Positions 23,450 through 32,074 are shown, counted from the stretch's first letter. The stretch is 39,329 nucleotides of DNA from Candidatus Iainarchaeum sp. (GCA_028686985.1 JAQUBA010000010.1:1-39329), one strand, 5' to 3'. Translations and numbers: made by a program. The notes: generated by a model from the letters alone, not told the origin.

Positions 23450-23638
23450 TTTTTTGGAAACCGCTTATCATAAAACCGGGGCAATTCTTTAACCCATTGC
23501 TTGCGCGAAGGAGTTGAAAGCCGGTTGCTTAGAGCAAGGGTTTTCTTTTCTTTATAGGATTAATTGTGTTTAAACCTGTTTAAAAGGGTATGTTTGTGGC
23601 GAGGGGCGAAAGGAAAACGGGGCCTATACCCCACATTA
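23450..23638. other. intergenic region without a gene; hairpin and T-tract
   Basis: The region upstream of the helicase holds TTGCT-TAG-AGCAA followed on the plus strand by a T-rich tract (GTTTTCTTTTCTTTAT), which looks like a terminator but faces no plus-strand gene. There are also two TTTAAA-containing elements near 23569-23585. I see no convincing ORF or RNA gene. Confidence 0.4.
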
Positions 23639-24109
23639 TCAGTTCAGCACCATTATGGAATAGTTCAGTATCATGGCGAAGGTAACCCAGAGAAGGTAGG
23701 GGACGAGAAGGTAAGCGGCTGGCTTGGAAATCTTGTAGAAATACAAAATAGTGAGGATTATGGCCGCCCAAAGCAGCATTATCACAAGGAAGCCGTAGAA
23801 TGAAGAAAACAAGCCGAAGAACGCGAAGGACCAGCACACATTGAGCACAAGCTGGATTGCGAAGATGGAGAGCGCATTGCGGGAAGCCGGGCTCTTTGAG
23901 CGGAAAATCAGATGTGCGGAAATGCCCATCAAAAGGTAAAGAAGAATCCATACGGGCGCAAACAGCCAGTCCGGGGGGCTGAAGGAGGGCTTCTCCAGGT
24001 AGGCGTACCAGTTGGCGATGCCCGGGAATGTGAATAAGGAGCCGATTGCGCCCGCAAGCTCGCAGAGAAGGATGAATCCAAGGAGAATTGCGATTTCCCT
24101 GGGTTGCAT
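23639..24109 (-). CDS. tspO: TspO/MBR family membrane protein
   Basis: 156 residues with five membrane helices. Family signatures are visible: WYAYLEKPSFSPPDWLFAPVW (shown in part: LEKPSFSPPDWLF), the helix-2 segment LLYLLMGISAHL, LNVCWSFAFFG in helix 3 and VPYLLWVTFAMILNYSIMVLN at the end. TspO binds porphyrins and cholesterol-like ligands and is linked to tetrapyrrole handling and stress in bacteria. Its role in archaea is unclear. It starts 6 nt after the PEBP lipoprotein gene, so both are co-transcribed. Confidence 0.95.
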   Translation of the reverse strand: MQPREIAILLGFILLCELAGAIGSLFTFPGIANWYAYLEKPSFSPPDWLFAPVWILLYLLMGISAHLIFRSKSPASRNALSIFAIQLVLNVCWSFAFFGLFSSFYGFLVIMLLWAAIILTILYFYKISKPAAYLLVPYLLWVTFAMILNYSIMVLN

Positions 24110-24115
24110 GTGCTT

Positions 24116-24637
24116 TTAGCCGCCCCCATACTTTCCCCGCAATTCCGCCTGCGCGAGGATGCGCCCGTGCATCGCGGCGTCCAATTGCTCCTTCGTGGCG
24201 CCGGAGGAAAGGTCAAGCGTCGCATCCAGCGCATAAACCGTGAAGCGGTAGCTGTGTGCAGGGCCGGGAGGAGGGCAGGGGGCGCCGTATCCGCCTCTTC
24301 CGAAGCTGTTCTTTCCCGAAGTTCCGGGGGAGGCGCCCTCCGGAATGGAGGTTGAATTTTTGGGGATATTCCATGCGACCCAATGCACGAACTTGTGCGA
24401 GGGGGAATCCGGGTCGTCCAATACGAGCGCAAAGGCCTTCGTCCCGTTGGGCGCGCCGCTTATTTCCAGGGGCGGGCTTATGCCCTCTCCGTTGCATCCG
24501 TATTTCTCTGGGAGGACTCCTCCATTCGCAAATGCCGGGCTTTCCAATTTCATATGCATAACCTCGGAAGAAGGGGTTCCCTGTTGCGCACATCCCGCAA
24601 CCAATGCCAGCGGGAGCAGCAGCGGAATCCCTTTCAT
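24116..24637 (-). CDS. PEBP/YbhB-family lipoprotein
   Basis: 173 residues from the ATG at 24637, with TATTAAAG 27.5 nt upstream; the track's extension is rejected. The lipoprotein signal is MKGIPLLLPLALVAGC. The YbhB/YbcL (Raf-kinase-inhibitor-like) domain follows: CNGEGISPPLEISGAPNGTK, LVLDDPDSP, FVHWVAWNIP, YGAPCPPPG and HSYRFTVYALD. These cover the conserved ligand pocket (DPDSP and the HW histidine). PEBP proteins bind anionic ligands; the bacterial and archaeal forms have no settled role. It is anchored on the outer membrane face and forms an operon with tspO. Confidence 0.93.
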   Translation of the reverse strand: MKGIPLLLPLALVAGCAQQGTPSSEVMHMKLESPAFANGGVLPEKYGCNGEGISPPLEISGAPNGTKAFALVLDDPDSPSHKFVHWVAWNIPKNSTSIPEGASPGTSGKNSFGRGGYGAPCPPPGPAHSYRFTVYALDATLDLSSGATKEQLDAAMHGRILAQAELRGKYGGG

Positions 24638-24676
24638 CGATTGGGGGTTCGGAAGCAAAACTTTAATATTGCACGC

Positions 24677-25111
24677 CTACTTCCTGGAAAGCGGCTTTCC
24701 TTTCGCCCCGGGTTTCTCCTCTTCTTCAGCGGGCCTTCCGCCCACGCGCCGCTCCACTTCCCGCTGTATGTGCTCCTCCCTCTGCTTGTGCGTCTCGGCC
24801 GCAGTCTCCATGGTGTGCTTCCCATAGAAGAAGCCGCTGAGGAACATCAGGACGGAAATCGCGAGCAGCGTTATCGGGAGGCCCAGGTAAAGCATCGGGA
24901 GGATGCTCGTGGCTATCTGGTCCCTTATCTCATTGAAGCCCTGCGGCACGAAAAGCCCGCAGGTGGTGATGCTGTCCACGCTGTTCGCGGAAAAGAAGGA
25001 AATCAGCAGGTTGCCGATATAGCCAAGGTAACTGAGCGCGTAATAAAGGCCGCCCACCAGCACGACCACGCCAAACACCCCAAACAGCAAGGCAAGCAGT
25101 TTGTTCTTCAT
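24677..25111 (-). CDS. two-helix membrane protein, unknown function
   Basis: 144 residues. Hydrophobic helices lie at about 5-27 (ALLFGVFGVVVLVGGLYYAL) and 70-95 (LPMLYLGLPITLLAISVLMFL). A 45-residue charged C-terminal tail (KQREEHIQREVERRVGG, then EEEEKPGAKGK) faces the cytoplasm. The loop between the helices has one Cys. A TTTATAAAT box near 25145 predicts a short leader. The gene is transcribed alone, and its 3' end is 39 nt before the PEBP start. No family is recognised. Confidence 0.7.
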   Translation of the reverse strand: MKNKLLALLFGVFGVVVLVGGLYYALSYLGYIGNLLISFFSANSVDSITTCGLFVPQGFNEIRDQIATSILPMLYLGLPITLLAISVLMFLSGFFYGKHTMETAAETHKQREEHIQREVERRVGGRPAEEEEKPGAKGKPLSRK

Positions 25112-25190
25112 ATATATCCCAAGAATGGGTCAGCTCTAACATTTATAAAATATGCTGGGGGCACAGAATAAAAATGAAGAAAGGGGAGAC

Positions 25191-26207
25191 TCACTGGGGC
25201 GCGGACGCGCCGGTGCCGCATTTCCATTCCACGCCCGCGGTCTCGGAGTTCACGTTGATTATGCAGTAGGGCGTGCAGCTCTCAGCCGGAAGCGCCGGGT
25301 TTATGCCGAACTGCCAGGTTCCGGTGTTGGTGTCGCAGATGTATTCGGCCGCGTTTATCGTGCCAAGGCTTTTGCAGACGATGCTGTCCCTGGTGGCAAT
25401 GTTGAACGCGCGGGACTTGCTCAGGCTCTTGCCGGTTATTGCGGAAAAGCAGGCGTCGCCGCCAGCGTTCACCGCGGGCAGCCCGGGCATCACATACGCC
25501 CCCATATCCAGGTCGCCGGTGCAGCGGTAGTTCACTTCCGCCATGCCCGAATTGACATTCACCACGCATGCGGGCGCGCAGCCCTCCCTCGGGATGGTCG
25601 TGTCAAGCCCTATCCACCAGGTGCCCGTGTTCTCGTTGCACATGGTGTCCGCCATGTCCAGGATCCCTTCGTTCATGCACATGCTGGCCTCCGCTGCAGC
25701 ATACGCCTCGGCCAAAGTCATGCTGGAGCCGAAACCTGCGTAAGAGCATTCCTGGCTCTCATCGGGCATTATGAGCCCGGTGCACATCCAGTTGATTTCC
25801 GCGGTGCTGGTGTCCTCGCTGACCACGCATGCCGGGGAACATCCCTGGCGCTCTATGTCCATCTCAAACCACCATGTTTTGGAGTTCTCGTTGTAAGTGG
25901 CCGGAGCCGCAGTGAGCGCGCCATCGTCCATGCAGGGGCTGGACTCCGCAACTGCGCGGGCCTGCGCCTCGGTGAGCGCCGGGCACGGGGTTTCCCATGA
26001 CCTCACGCACTCCTGGCTTGACTCGCACCAGCTGTAGCCGGCGGAGGGTATGCAGCCATGCTCGTCCCTGTCGCTTCCCGGGGGCTGTGAGGGCTCCTCG
26101 GAGGGGGTTCCGGCCGGCGGCTGTGCCTCCTGCTGGGCGCATCCCGCAAGAAGCAGGAGCGCAACCAATCCAAATGCAAATAGGATCTGTTTCATGTTAC
26201 CACGCAT
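25191..26207 (-). CDS. lipoprotein with three tandem Cys/Trp repeat domains
   Basis: 338 residues (ATG at 26195 also possible). Lipoprotein signal with Cys at 23, a Pro/Gln/Glu linker, then a short module CIPSAGYSWCESSQECVRSW (52-71). Three repeats of about 65-70 residues follow (about 78-143, 164-230 and 263-331). Each has an Ala-rich helix with S-x-C, a G-x-L turn, Y/C-x-x-N-(T/S)-x-TWW or TWQ, C-x-P-x-C(V/I) and an (A)E-(I/V)-x-W/Y-x-C ending. The same domain occurs once in the 88-residue lipoprotein at 28.2 kb. The conserved Cys pairs suggest disulfides outside the cell. I recall similar unnamed domains in DPANN genomes; the function is unknown. Confidence 0.8.
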   Translation of the reverse strand: MRGNMKQILFAFGLVALLLLAGCAQQEAQPPAGTPSEEPSQPPGSDRDEHGCIPSAGYSWCESSQECVRSWETPCPALTEAQARAVAESSPCMDDGALTAAPATYNENSKTWWFEMDIERQGCSPACVVSEDTSTAEINWMCTGLIMPDESQECSYAGFGSSMTLAEAYAAAEASMCMNEGILDMADTMCNENTGTWWIGLDTTIPREGCAPACVVNVNSGMAEVNYRCTGDLDMGAYVMPGLPAVNAGGDACFSAITGKSLSKSRAFNIATRDSIVCKSLGTINAAEYICDTNTGTWQFGINPALPAESCTPYCIINVNSETAGVEWKCGTGASAPQ

Positions 26208-26267
26208 GAATAAGAAAGATGAAATATAAAAAATGGGCGGTTCGCACGGAATGCGGGTGGGGGGGCC

Positions 26268-27428
26268 TCAAAGCCCGGCCTCGCTCCTGAGCTTCTCCGC
26301 CATGTCGGTTTTCTCCCAGGTGAATTCCGGCTCCACCCTCCCGAAGTGCCCGTAGCACGCCGTCTTTTTGTAGATGGGGCGGAGCAAATCCAAATTCTTA
26401 ATCATGTCCGCCGGCTTGAAGGAAAAGTGCTCCATTATCAATTGCTCTATCTTCTCCACCGGGATTTTTGCGGTGCCCCTCGTGTCCACGAAGACGGAGA
26501 GGGGCTTCGCAACGCCAATCACATAGGAAATCTGCACCTCGCAGATGTCAGCGAGCCCGGCGGCGACCACGTTCTTCGCCACCCAACGTGCGGCGTATGC
26601 GCCGGAGCGGTCCACCTTTGAGGGGTCCTTCCCCGAAAAGCATCCGCCCCCGTGGTGGCCCCTTCCGCCGTATGTATCCACTATTATTTTGCGGCCGGTG
26701 ACGCCCGTGTCCGAGGTCGGGCCGCCTATTACGAACTTCCCGGTCCCGTTCACATGCACAATAGTATTTGAGTCAAAGTAATCCCCGCATACGGGCTTGA
26801 CCACGTGCTCAACCACATCCTTCTTTATTTTATCCAGGGTGGCGTTCTCGTCGTGCTGGGCGGCGATGACTATGGTGTGCGCACGCTTCGGCTGGTGGTC
26901 GTTGTACTCCACCGTCACCTGCGTCTTTCCGTCCGGGCGCAGATAAGGAAGCGTCCCATCCCTGCGCACTTCGGCCAATTTCCGCGCCAACTTATGCGAG
27001 AGCATTATGGGAAGGGGCATCAGTTCCGGCGTCTCCCTGTTCGCGTACCCGAACATTATGCCCTGGTCGCCGGCGCCCTGCTCGCGCCCCGCGGCCGCAT
27101 TCACGCCCTGCGCGATGTCCGGGGACTGCTCGTTTATGGAGGCGAGAACGCCGCACGTGCGGTAGTCAAAAAGATAATCCGGCTTCGTGTATCCGATGTC
27201 GCGTATGGTGTCGCGAACGACCTTTTGGAACTCCACGTATCCGGAGGTGGTTATCTCGCCCATCACCACCATCAGCCCCGAGGTCACGGCGGTCTCCACC
27301 GCTACGCGCGACTTCGGATCCTGCCTGAGCAGCTCGTCCAGTATCGCGTCGGAAACCTGGTCGCACATCTTGTCCGGGTGCCCCTCCGTCACGGACTCGG
27401 AGGTGAATAGGTAGTTCTTGCTTGACAT
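26268..27428 (-). CDS. metK: S-adenosylmethionine synthetase, bacterial type
   Basis: 386 residues, the length of bacterial MetK. Signatures: [41 protein letters not shown], and the phosphate loop [20 protein letters not shown] (canonical GGGAFSGKDP, with Cys for Ala). It makes AdoMet from Met and ATP in the cytoplasm. Most archaea instead use the divergent archaeal AdoMet synthetase, so this copy points to transfer from bacteria or to a lineage that replaced the archaeal form. TATAAATA on the minus strand near 27464 predicts a leader of about 10 nt. It lies downstream of the parvulin gene with its own promoter. Confidence 0.97.
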   Translation of the reverse strand: MSSKNYLFTSESVTEGHPDKMCDQVSDAILDELLRQDPKSRVAVETAVTSGLMVVMGEITTSGYVEFQKVVRDTIRDIGYTKPDYLFDYRTCGVLASINEQSPDIAQGVNAAAGREQGAGDQGIMFGYANRETPELMPLPIMLSHKLARKLAEVRRDGTLPYLRPDGKTQVTVEYNDHQPKRAHTIVIAAQHDENATLDKIKKDVVEHVVKPVCGDYFDSNTIVHVNGTGKFVIGGPTSDTGVTGRKIIVDTYGGRGHHGGGCFSGKDPSKVDRSGAYAARWVAKNVVAAGLADICEVQISYVIGVAKPLSVFVDTRGTAKIPVEKIEQLIMEHFSFKPADMIKNLDLLRPIYKKTACYGHFGRVEPEFTWEKTDMAEKLRSEAGL

Positions 27429-27505
27429 TCAAACCACTTGGGAGAATGCTTATCGCAGGTATTTATAGCTTTGTGAAAAGGATGCCCATGCGGGGGTAAA
27501 ATGAA

Positions 27506-27781
27506 TCACTTGCGGCCCGCCACCCTGATGATGTGCCAGCCGAACTGCGTCTTCACCGGCTTGGAGAGCTCGCCCTCCTTGAGGGAGAATGCGGCGTCCT
27601 CAAACTCCTTCACCATCTGCCCCTTTCCGAAAAAGCCCAGGTCCCCGCCGCCCTTGCCGCTGGGGCAGGAGGAGTACCTCTTCGCCATTTCCGCGAAGTC
27701 CTTGCCATTTTTTATCTCCTCTATTATGCGGTTGGCCTCGCGTTCGCTTGAGACGAGGATGTGGCTCGCGCGGACCATCAT
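27506..27781 (-). CDS. parvulin-type peptidyl-prolyl isomerase
   Basis: 91 residues, a stand-alone rotamase domain. Signatures: [50 protein letters not shown], and FGWHIIRV at the end, all typical of PpiC/parvulin. There is no signal peptide, so it is cytoplasmic, and it speeds cis/trans isomerisation of prolyl bonds. The start overlaps the stop of the upstream small gene (ATGATG), which shows translational coupling. ATG at 27778 is an equal alternative. Confidence 0.95.
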   Translation of the reverse strand: MMVRASHILVSSEREANRIIEEIKNGKDFAEMAKRYSSCPSGKGGGDLGFFGKGQMVKEFEDAAFSLKEGELSKPVKTQFGWHIIRVAGRK

Positions 27782-27948
27782 TCGGAACCTTCCTCTTCCT
27801 CGGCGAACTTCTTTATGGCGTCAAAGTTCTCAACAATGAGCCGTGCCTTCCCCTTCCCGAAGCTGAACGGGTACTTGTCCTCTTCCGTCCTTTTGAGGAT
27901 TATCAGCCGGTTCCCCTTGTATTCCCCATATTCCACGATAGACATCAT
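27778..27948 (-). CDS. 56-residue small protein coupled to parvulin
   Basis: 56 residues from the ATG at 27948; the track start at 27999 lies upstream of the TATA and is rejected. The sequence [20 protein letters not shown] and [20 protein letters not shown], with an acidic end, looks like a small conserved archaeal protein of unknown role. A short leader with AGTGAT before ATGATG is predicted. Its stop overlaps the parvulin start, so the two are made together. Confidence 0.7.
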   Translation of the reverse strand: MMSIVEYGEYKGNRLIILKRTEEDKYPFSFGKGKARLIVENFDAIKKFAEEEEGSE

Positions 27949-27978
27949 ATCACTGGAAGGTAGTGTGAGGGAAAATAA

Positions 27979-27984
27979 TTTAAT
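27979..27984. promoter_or_regulatory. shared TATA-like element of a divergent pair
   Basis: TTTAAT is centred at 27981.5, 33.5 nt from the ATG at 27948 (minus) and 35.5 nt from the ATG at 28017 (plus). No second TATA-like element is evident in the gap. Leaders of about 8-10 nt are expected on both sides. Confidence 0.5.
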
Positions 27985-28016
27985 AGGGATGCCCGCCACT
28001 TATGGTTGGTTTTCAA

Positions 28017-28211
28017 ATGGAAGGCAAGGTCAAATGCAAGTGCGGGAACGAGATAACGGTGTCCGGGGACACGCGCCTGGACGAATACAGCATAAAGGCG
28101 GACGGCGGAAGACTGGAGAAGGGGGAGGGGTTCCTGCGCGTCATCTGCGGGAAATGCGGCAAGGAAGCCGGGAAAATCAATTTCTATAAGCAGGTTGAGG
28201 AGAAGGATTAG
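28017..28211 (+). CDS. small zinc-ribbon-like protein
   Basis: 64 residues from the ATG at 28017; the track start at 28002 sits only 20 nt from the TATA. Two metal-binding knuckles are visible, KCKCGNE near the N-terminus and ICGKCGKEAG near the C-terminus, separated by about 40 residues, fitting a zinc ribbon. The role is unknown; such proteins often bind nucleic acid or partner proteins. It diverges from the parvulin operon. Confidence 0.7.
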   Translation: MEGKVKCKCGNEITVSGDTRLDEYSIKADGGRLEKGEGFLRVICGKCGKEAGKINFYKQVEEKD

Positions 28212-28230
28212 CGGTTAGGCGCGGGGCAGT

Positions 28231-28497
28231 TCAGGGTTGTGCGCCCAGGCACATCCACTGCGCCTCCACGGTCCCGTCCTGGTCCACTATGCAGACGGCA
28301 TTGCATGATGCCTGCATGCGTATCCACCACACGCCGCCCTCCTGGTCGTACCCCGCCTCATCGGTCAGGTTCGCGCCCTGGGTGCATTCGCTGTTGCGCG
28401 CCAGCTCGTAGGCACGCTCCCTGCTCATTTGGCCCGAAGCGCACCCTGCGAGCATGAGCAAGGACGCCAGGCAGAACGCAAACATTGCGGCTTTCAT
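28231..28497 (-). CDS. small lipoprotein with one Cys/Trp repeat domain
   Basis: 88 residues from the ATG at 28497 (the track start adds eight residues). The lipoprotein signal MKAAMFAFCLASLLMLAGC is followed by one copy of the domain found three times in the 338-residue lipoprotein: AYELARNSECTQGANLTDEA, then GGVWWIRMQASCNAVCIVDQ and AQWMC. The shared order of Cys, Trp-Trp and the W-x-C end marks them as paralogues. It is anchored outside the cell; the function is unknown. Confidence 0.8.
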   Translation of the reverse strand: MKAAMFAFCLASLLMLAGCASGQMSRERAYELARNSECTQGANLTDEAGYDQEGGVWWIRMQASCNAVCIVDQDGTVEAQWMCLGAQP

Positions 28498-28539
28498 GTT
28501 TTCACACCCACCCATCTCCATGCCGATTTAATAACCCGA

Positions 28540-28749
28540 TTATTTCTTCCTGAGCGTGTCCATGCCCAGAAATGAATAGAGCGCGCAGGTGCCCATCAGC
28601 CCGGTAAAGAGCAGGATTGCCGCCACTATTATCCCCGCATAAATGAGGGGCGGGAGAAGCGAGATGAATGAATAGTAGAGGAGCGCGAGCCCGAGCACAA
28701 CCCTCACCGCCCTGTCCAGGTTCCCAACATTCTTTTCAAAGAACTTCAT
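28540..28749 (-). CDS. DUF2892 (YgaP-like) small membrane protein
   Basis: 69 residues. It opens MKFFEKNVGNLDRAVRVVLG, the standard DUF2892 start, followed by two membrane helices (LALLYYSFISLLPPLIYAG and IIVAAILLFTGLMGTCALYS) and a short basic tail. The family is the membrane part of YgaP-type rhodanese proteins, but here it stands alone. Its role is unclear. It diverges from trkH with 51 bp between start codons. Confidence 0.88.
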   Translation of the reverse strand: MKFFEKNVGNLDRAVRVVLGLALLYYSFISLLPPLIYAGIIVAAILLFTGLMGTCALYSFLGMDTLRKK

Positions 28750-28772
28750 GCGACCACGGAAGCAATACGAAC

Positions 28773-28786
28773 GATAAGATAAAAAA
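28773..28786. promoter_or_regulatory. shared TATA-like element before DUF2892 and trkH
   Basis: GATAAGATAAAAAA is centred near 28778, about 29 nt from the minus-strand ATG at 28749 and about 22 nt from the plus-strand ATG at 28800 (31 nt from the in-frame ATG at 28809). It is the only AT-rich element in the 50-bp gap. Confidence 0.4.
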
Positions 28787-28799
28787 GAAGGCGGGTGGA

Positions 28800-30278
28800 A
28801 TGGATGCGATGGGGCTGCTCGGAAGGCTGAGGGGCGTGCTGTTCTATGCAGGGATACCCTTGCTCATACCCGCAATTTATGGCTATTACATGGGGGAGGG
28901 GATATGGCGCGTGCTCGCGCTCACCGCGCTCATAATGATGCTTCCGGAGGTCCCGCAGCTGATTGCGGGAGGGTTCCGCTCCATGGCCGGGCTCTTCCAC
29001 GGGATTTCCCGCTGGATTTTCAGGAGGGGCGAGAAGGCCTGGGGCGCCGGCGTGATGCTGGAGGGCGTGGGCAGGAAGCTGGACGAGCTCACGCTGGGCG
29101 AGGCGCTCGCGCTCACGTCCCTCGCATGGATAGTGATTCCCGCGATAGGGGCCATCCCGTATGCGTATGCGGGGCTGGGGCCCATGGATGCATTCTTTGA
29201 GAGCATGAGCGGATGGACCTCCACGGGGCTGAGCGTGGTGGATGCGCCGGAGAATTTCCCGCAGAGCCTCCTCCTCTTCCGCTCCATCACCCAGTGGATA
29301 GGCGGGTTGGGGATAATCATCCTGATGCTGGCAGTGCTGAGGGGCAGGGAGGCGAGGACGCTGCTCAAGGCGGAAGGGAGGGAGAGCCTCGGCACCAGCA
29401 TATCCAAGACGGTGCGAACATACTGGAAAATCTACATTGTGCTGAGCGTGCTCGGGCTGGGGCTTCTCTATGCGGTTGGGCTGGACCCGTTCAATTCCGT
29501 AAATCTCATGATGTCCGGCATAAGCAACGGGGGGTTCTTCCCGTTCTCCCATTATGATTTCACGGATGCGCAGAAGTTCGCGCTTGCGGGGCTGATGTTC
29601 GCGGGGGCGACCAGCTTCGTGTTTTTTGACCGGGTGAGCAGGGGGCAGATATTCACCGCGGTCAAGGACGAGGAGCTCATCCTCTACGTGCTGCTCACGC
29701 TGGTTGCGGTTGCGCTCATCGCGCTCATAGGCCATGAAGAGCTGTACAACAGCATCCTCAACAGCGTATCCGCAATCGCATGCGGCGGGTTCGCGATAGG
29801 GGACGTCGCGGTGATGCACGAGTTCTCCAAATACATGATAATAATCCTAATGATTTGCGGGGGGATGTACGGGAGCACCACGGGCGCGGTGAAGCTGTGG
29901 AGGATACTGGTGGTGGGGAAGTCGGTCTCGCACAGGATACGGCAGGCCTTCCTTCCCGCGGGCGCGGTGCAGGCGGTCAAGGTGAACGGGGTTGCGGTGG
30001 GGATTGAAACGGTGATTGAGAGCGCGGTCTTCATATTCGCATACATGGCGCTCCTGCTGTTCGGGGCGGGGGTGTTCATAGCCGCGGGCGACGGGATGGT
30101 GGATTCCCTCTTCATTGCCGCATCCTCAATGGGCAACGTGGGGCTCTCCACATTCGCAATCTCCGCAATCCCGGCGGCCCACAAGGCATTTTTAATATTG
30201 CTGATGTATCTTGGAAGGATTGAGATATTCCCAAGCCTCGCCCTGGCGAGGTACGTGGTGGGGCTGGTGAAGAGGTGA
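28800..30278 (+). CDS. trkH: TrkH-type potassium channel subunit
   Basis: 492 residues from the ATG at 28800; the 44-residue extension in the track is antisense to the DUF2892 gene and rejected. About 10-12 membrane helices form the four-repeat TrkH/KtrB fold. Selectivity-filter segments are visible as SGWTSTGLSVVD, MSGISNGGFFPFSH, SAIACGGFAIGD and SSMGNVGLSTF. The GGMYGSTTGAVKLWR segment matches the intramembrane region. With TrkA it takes up K+. Only 4 bp separate it from trkA. Confidence 0.95.
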   Translation: MDAMGLLGRLRGVLFYAGIPLLIPAIYGYYMGEGIWRVLALTALIMMLPEVPQLIAGGFRSMAGLFHGISRWIFRRGEKAWGAGVMLEGVGRKLDELTLGEALALTSLAWIVIPAIGAIPYAYAGLGPMDAFFESMSGWTSTGLSVVDAPENFPQSLLLFRSITQWIGGLGIIILMLAVLRGREARTLLKAEGRESLGTSISKTVRTYWKIYIVLSVLGLGLLYAVGLDPFNSVNLMMSGISNGGFFPFSHYDFTDAQKFALAGLMFAGATSFVFFDRVSRGQIFTAVKDEELILYVLLTLVAVALIALIGHEELYNSILNSVSAIACGGFAIGDVAVMHEFSKYMIIILMICGGMYGSTTGAVKLWRILVVGKSVSHRIRQAFLPAGAVQAVKVNGVAVGIETVIESAVFIFAYMALLLFGAGVFIAAGDGMVDSLFIAASSMGNVGLSTFAISAIPAAHKAFLILLMYLGRIEIFPSLALARYVVGLVKR

Positions 30279-30282
30279 ACGC

Positions 30283-30891
30283 ATGAAGGTTGTGATATTC
30301 GGCGCAGGAAGGGTGGGCAGGGGGCTGCTCAGGATTCTGGAGAAGCAGAGGCATACGGTAATAGTGGTGGAGGAGAATAAGGACGTCTGCGAGGAGATTG
30401 CGGTGGAGAGCAACGCGACGGTCATCAATGGGGATGCCACAACGCCTGAGCTGCTGGACGAGATAAAGATTGAGGGGATGGACCACGTGTTCGCGGTGAC
30501 CGGAAACGAGGAGACCAACTTCCTGGCTTCCGTATATTCCAAGCAGGCGGGCGCGAAAAACGTTATCTCAAGGGTGAGCGAGGCGAAGCACTCCCTCCTT
30601 CTGCAGAGGCTAGGGGTGGAGACGGTGATTTCGGAATTCACGCTGGCGCGGGACCTTGCGAACAGGGTCTCCAGCCCCACGATATTCAAACTGCTCAACC
30701 CGATTGAAAGCAACGTGGAGCTGGCCGAGAAGAAGGTGGACGGGGGGATGGCCGGGAAGATGGTTGCGGACGTGAACAGGCAGCAGAAATACAACATTGT
30801 CGCGATATTCCACGAGGGCAAGTTCCATGTGCCTGGCGCCGATGCCATGCTTCAGGAAGGGATGAAGATAATAATTATCAGGGAGAAGTGA
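30283..30891 (+). CDS. trkA: TrkA potassium-uptake regulatory protein
   Basis: 202 residues: one RCK_N domain (KVVIFGAGRVGRGLLRILEK, with the nucleotide-binding GxGxxG, and Asp/Glu in VVEENKD) and one RCK_C domain (about 130-202). TrkA binds NAD(H) or ATP/ADP on the cytoplasmic side and gates TrkH. The SD AGGTGA is 4 nt before the ATG, as expected for an operon-internal gene. The single-copy layout (one N plus one C domain) is common in archaea. The 100-bp gap to the convergent gene holds an ACGCCC/GGGCGT hairpin and a T-run, perhaps a terminator. Confidence 0.95.
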   Translation: MKVVIFGAGRVGRGLLRILEKQRHTVIVVEENKDVCEEIAVESNATVINGDATTPELLDEIKIEGMDHVFAVTGNEETNFLASVYSKQAGAKNVISRVSEAKHSLLLQRLGVETVISEFTLARDLANRVSSPTIFKLLNPIESNVELAEKKVDGGMAGKMVADVNRQQKYNIVAIFHEGKFHVPGADAMLQEGMKIIIIREK

Positions 30892-30991
30892 GGGAAACGG
30901 CCAGAGGCGGTTGGGCACGCCCGGCAATTGGGCGTTCTATGCACGTGGGGCTGCGCATCGCCGGGCGGAATTCAAACTTTTTTCCGGGGCC

Positions 30992-32074
30992 TCATTCATT
31001 GAAAAGGTGGCTGAAATCTGCCCCTTTCCTCTTTCCGGGGACCCTCTCCGCAACCGCATGCGCAATGAGCGGCAGCGCGATGGTCGCGTCGCAGTAGCAC
31101 TGCGCCTTAAGCGCGTCCGCGGCCTCCTTCCCCCAGCTCGTCGCCTCCTCAAAGGTGCAGCCGGAAAGGCCGCCCCACTGCGGTGCGTCCGTGGTCACCT
31201 GCACGGCATATTTGTGCGGATAATACGTTTCAATCATGTCCTTGGTCCTGCCCCTCTTCGCCCGCTTCACGTCCGGCTTGCGCCCCGGGATTTCGCGGTC
31301 CTTATACAGGAGGTCCGGTGTCACCGCAAGGAGCTGGATGAAATCCTTGGGGACGCCGCCGCCTATGTAGAAGACTCCGGTGTCCTTTATCTTCTCACCG
31401 AGGCCCATGAACTCCACGTAATCCTTCATGTTGTCTATGACCAGGTTGAAGCCCCTGCTCTTTGCAATGAGCCCCGCATCCCCGTATGGGGAATCCACGA
31501 TTGCAGGGCAGAACACCGGCACCTTGTGCTTCGCCGCGGTTGCGACTATGCTGTTTATGCCCCTCGCGCCGAGCCATTTCCCGAAAAGGTACAGGATTTC
31601 CCTGGAGGAGTATGGACGGCCGCCCTCCAGCCCACCCACATAAAAGTCGGCGATCATCTCGGTCATTTCCATATAGTCCATCTCGCTGCCGAGCACGTCG
31701 TAATACCTGTTCACGTCGGAATCAAGCAGCTTCACATCGTCCGCGATGTGGTGGCCCTGGTAATAGGAGAAGCCCATCGCCTCCACCAGGTCCTCGGAGA
31801 TGTTCGCGCCGGTGGAAACCAGGATGTCTATGAAGCGGTTCTCAATCATCCAGTTGATAATCTTCCACTGCCCGGTCGTTGAGAGCGAGCCGGCGTAGCC
31901 GAGCACTATGGTCGCGTTCTCGTCCTTTATCATCCGTTCAAATATGGAGGCCGCCTCGGCCAGCTTCCTTCCCTGAAAGCCGGTCTTTTCCATGGCCGCA
32001 AGCAGTTGGGAAACGGATTTCCCCGTGACCTCTATGGCCTGGACCTTCTCTTTCAAAAACTCGTTTCCGTTCAT
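30992..32074 (-). CDS. dys: deoxyhypusine synthase
   Basis: 360 residues, normal for archaeal DHS. NAD-binding segments are visible (ATIVLGYAGSLSTTGQW, VSTGANISEDLVEAMG), and the C-terminal GGLSGCTFEEATSWGKEAAD carries the catalytic Lys in SWGK. The enzyme transfers the aminobutyl group of spermidine to one Lys of aIF5A, a modification confined to archaea and eukaryotes with few exceptions. This is a strong archaeal marker. An AT-rich AAAAAATAAT lies about 24 nt upstream of the ATG. Some relatives are homospermidine-synthase-like, but the motifs fit DHS. Confidence 0.92.
   Translation of the reverse strand: MNGNEFLKEKVQAIEVTGKSVSQLLAAMEKTGFQGRKLAEAASIFERMIKDENATIVLGYAGSLSTTGQWKIINWMIENRFIDILVSTGANISEDLVEAMGFSYYQGHHIADDVKLLDSDVNRYYDVLGSEMDYMEMTEMIADFYVGGLEGGRPYSSREILYLFGKWLGARGINSIVATAAKHKVPVFCPAIVDSPYGDAGLIAKSRGFNLVIDNMKDYVEFMGLGEKIKDTGVFYIGGGVPKDFIQLLAVTPDLLYKDREIPGRKPDVKRAKRGRTKDMIETYYPHKYAVQVTTDAPQWGGLSGCTFEEATSWGKEAADALKAQCYCDATIALPLIAHAVAERVPGKRKGADFSHLFNE

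Noticed and set aside
24213-25000. overlapping ORFs on both strands near the PEBP gene
   Set aside because: They are frame shadows of the PEBP lipoprotein and two-helix membrane genes, lacking promoters and motifs.
28746-29819. 357-residue minus-strand ORF
   Set aside because: Antisense to trkH; very rich in His, Arg, Pro and Glu with no domain, a typical shadow of a membrane-protein gene.
30911-31882. 323-residue plus-strand ORF
   Set aside because: Antisense to deoxyhypusine synthase and without recognisable features.
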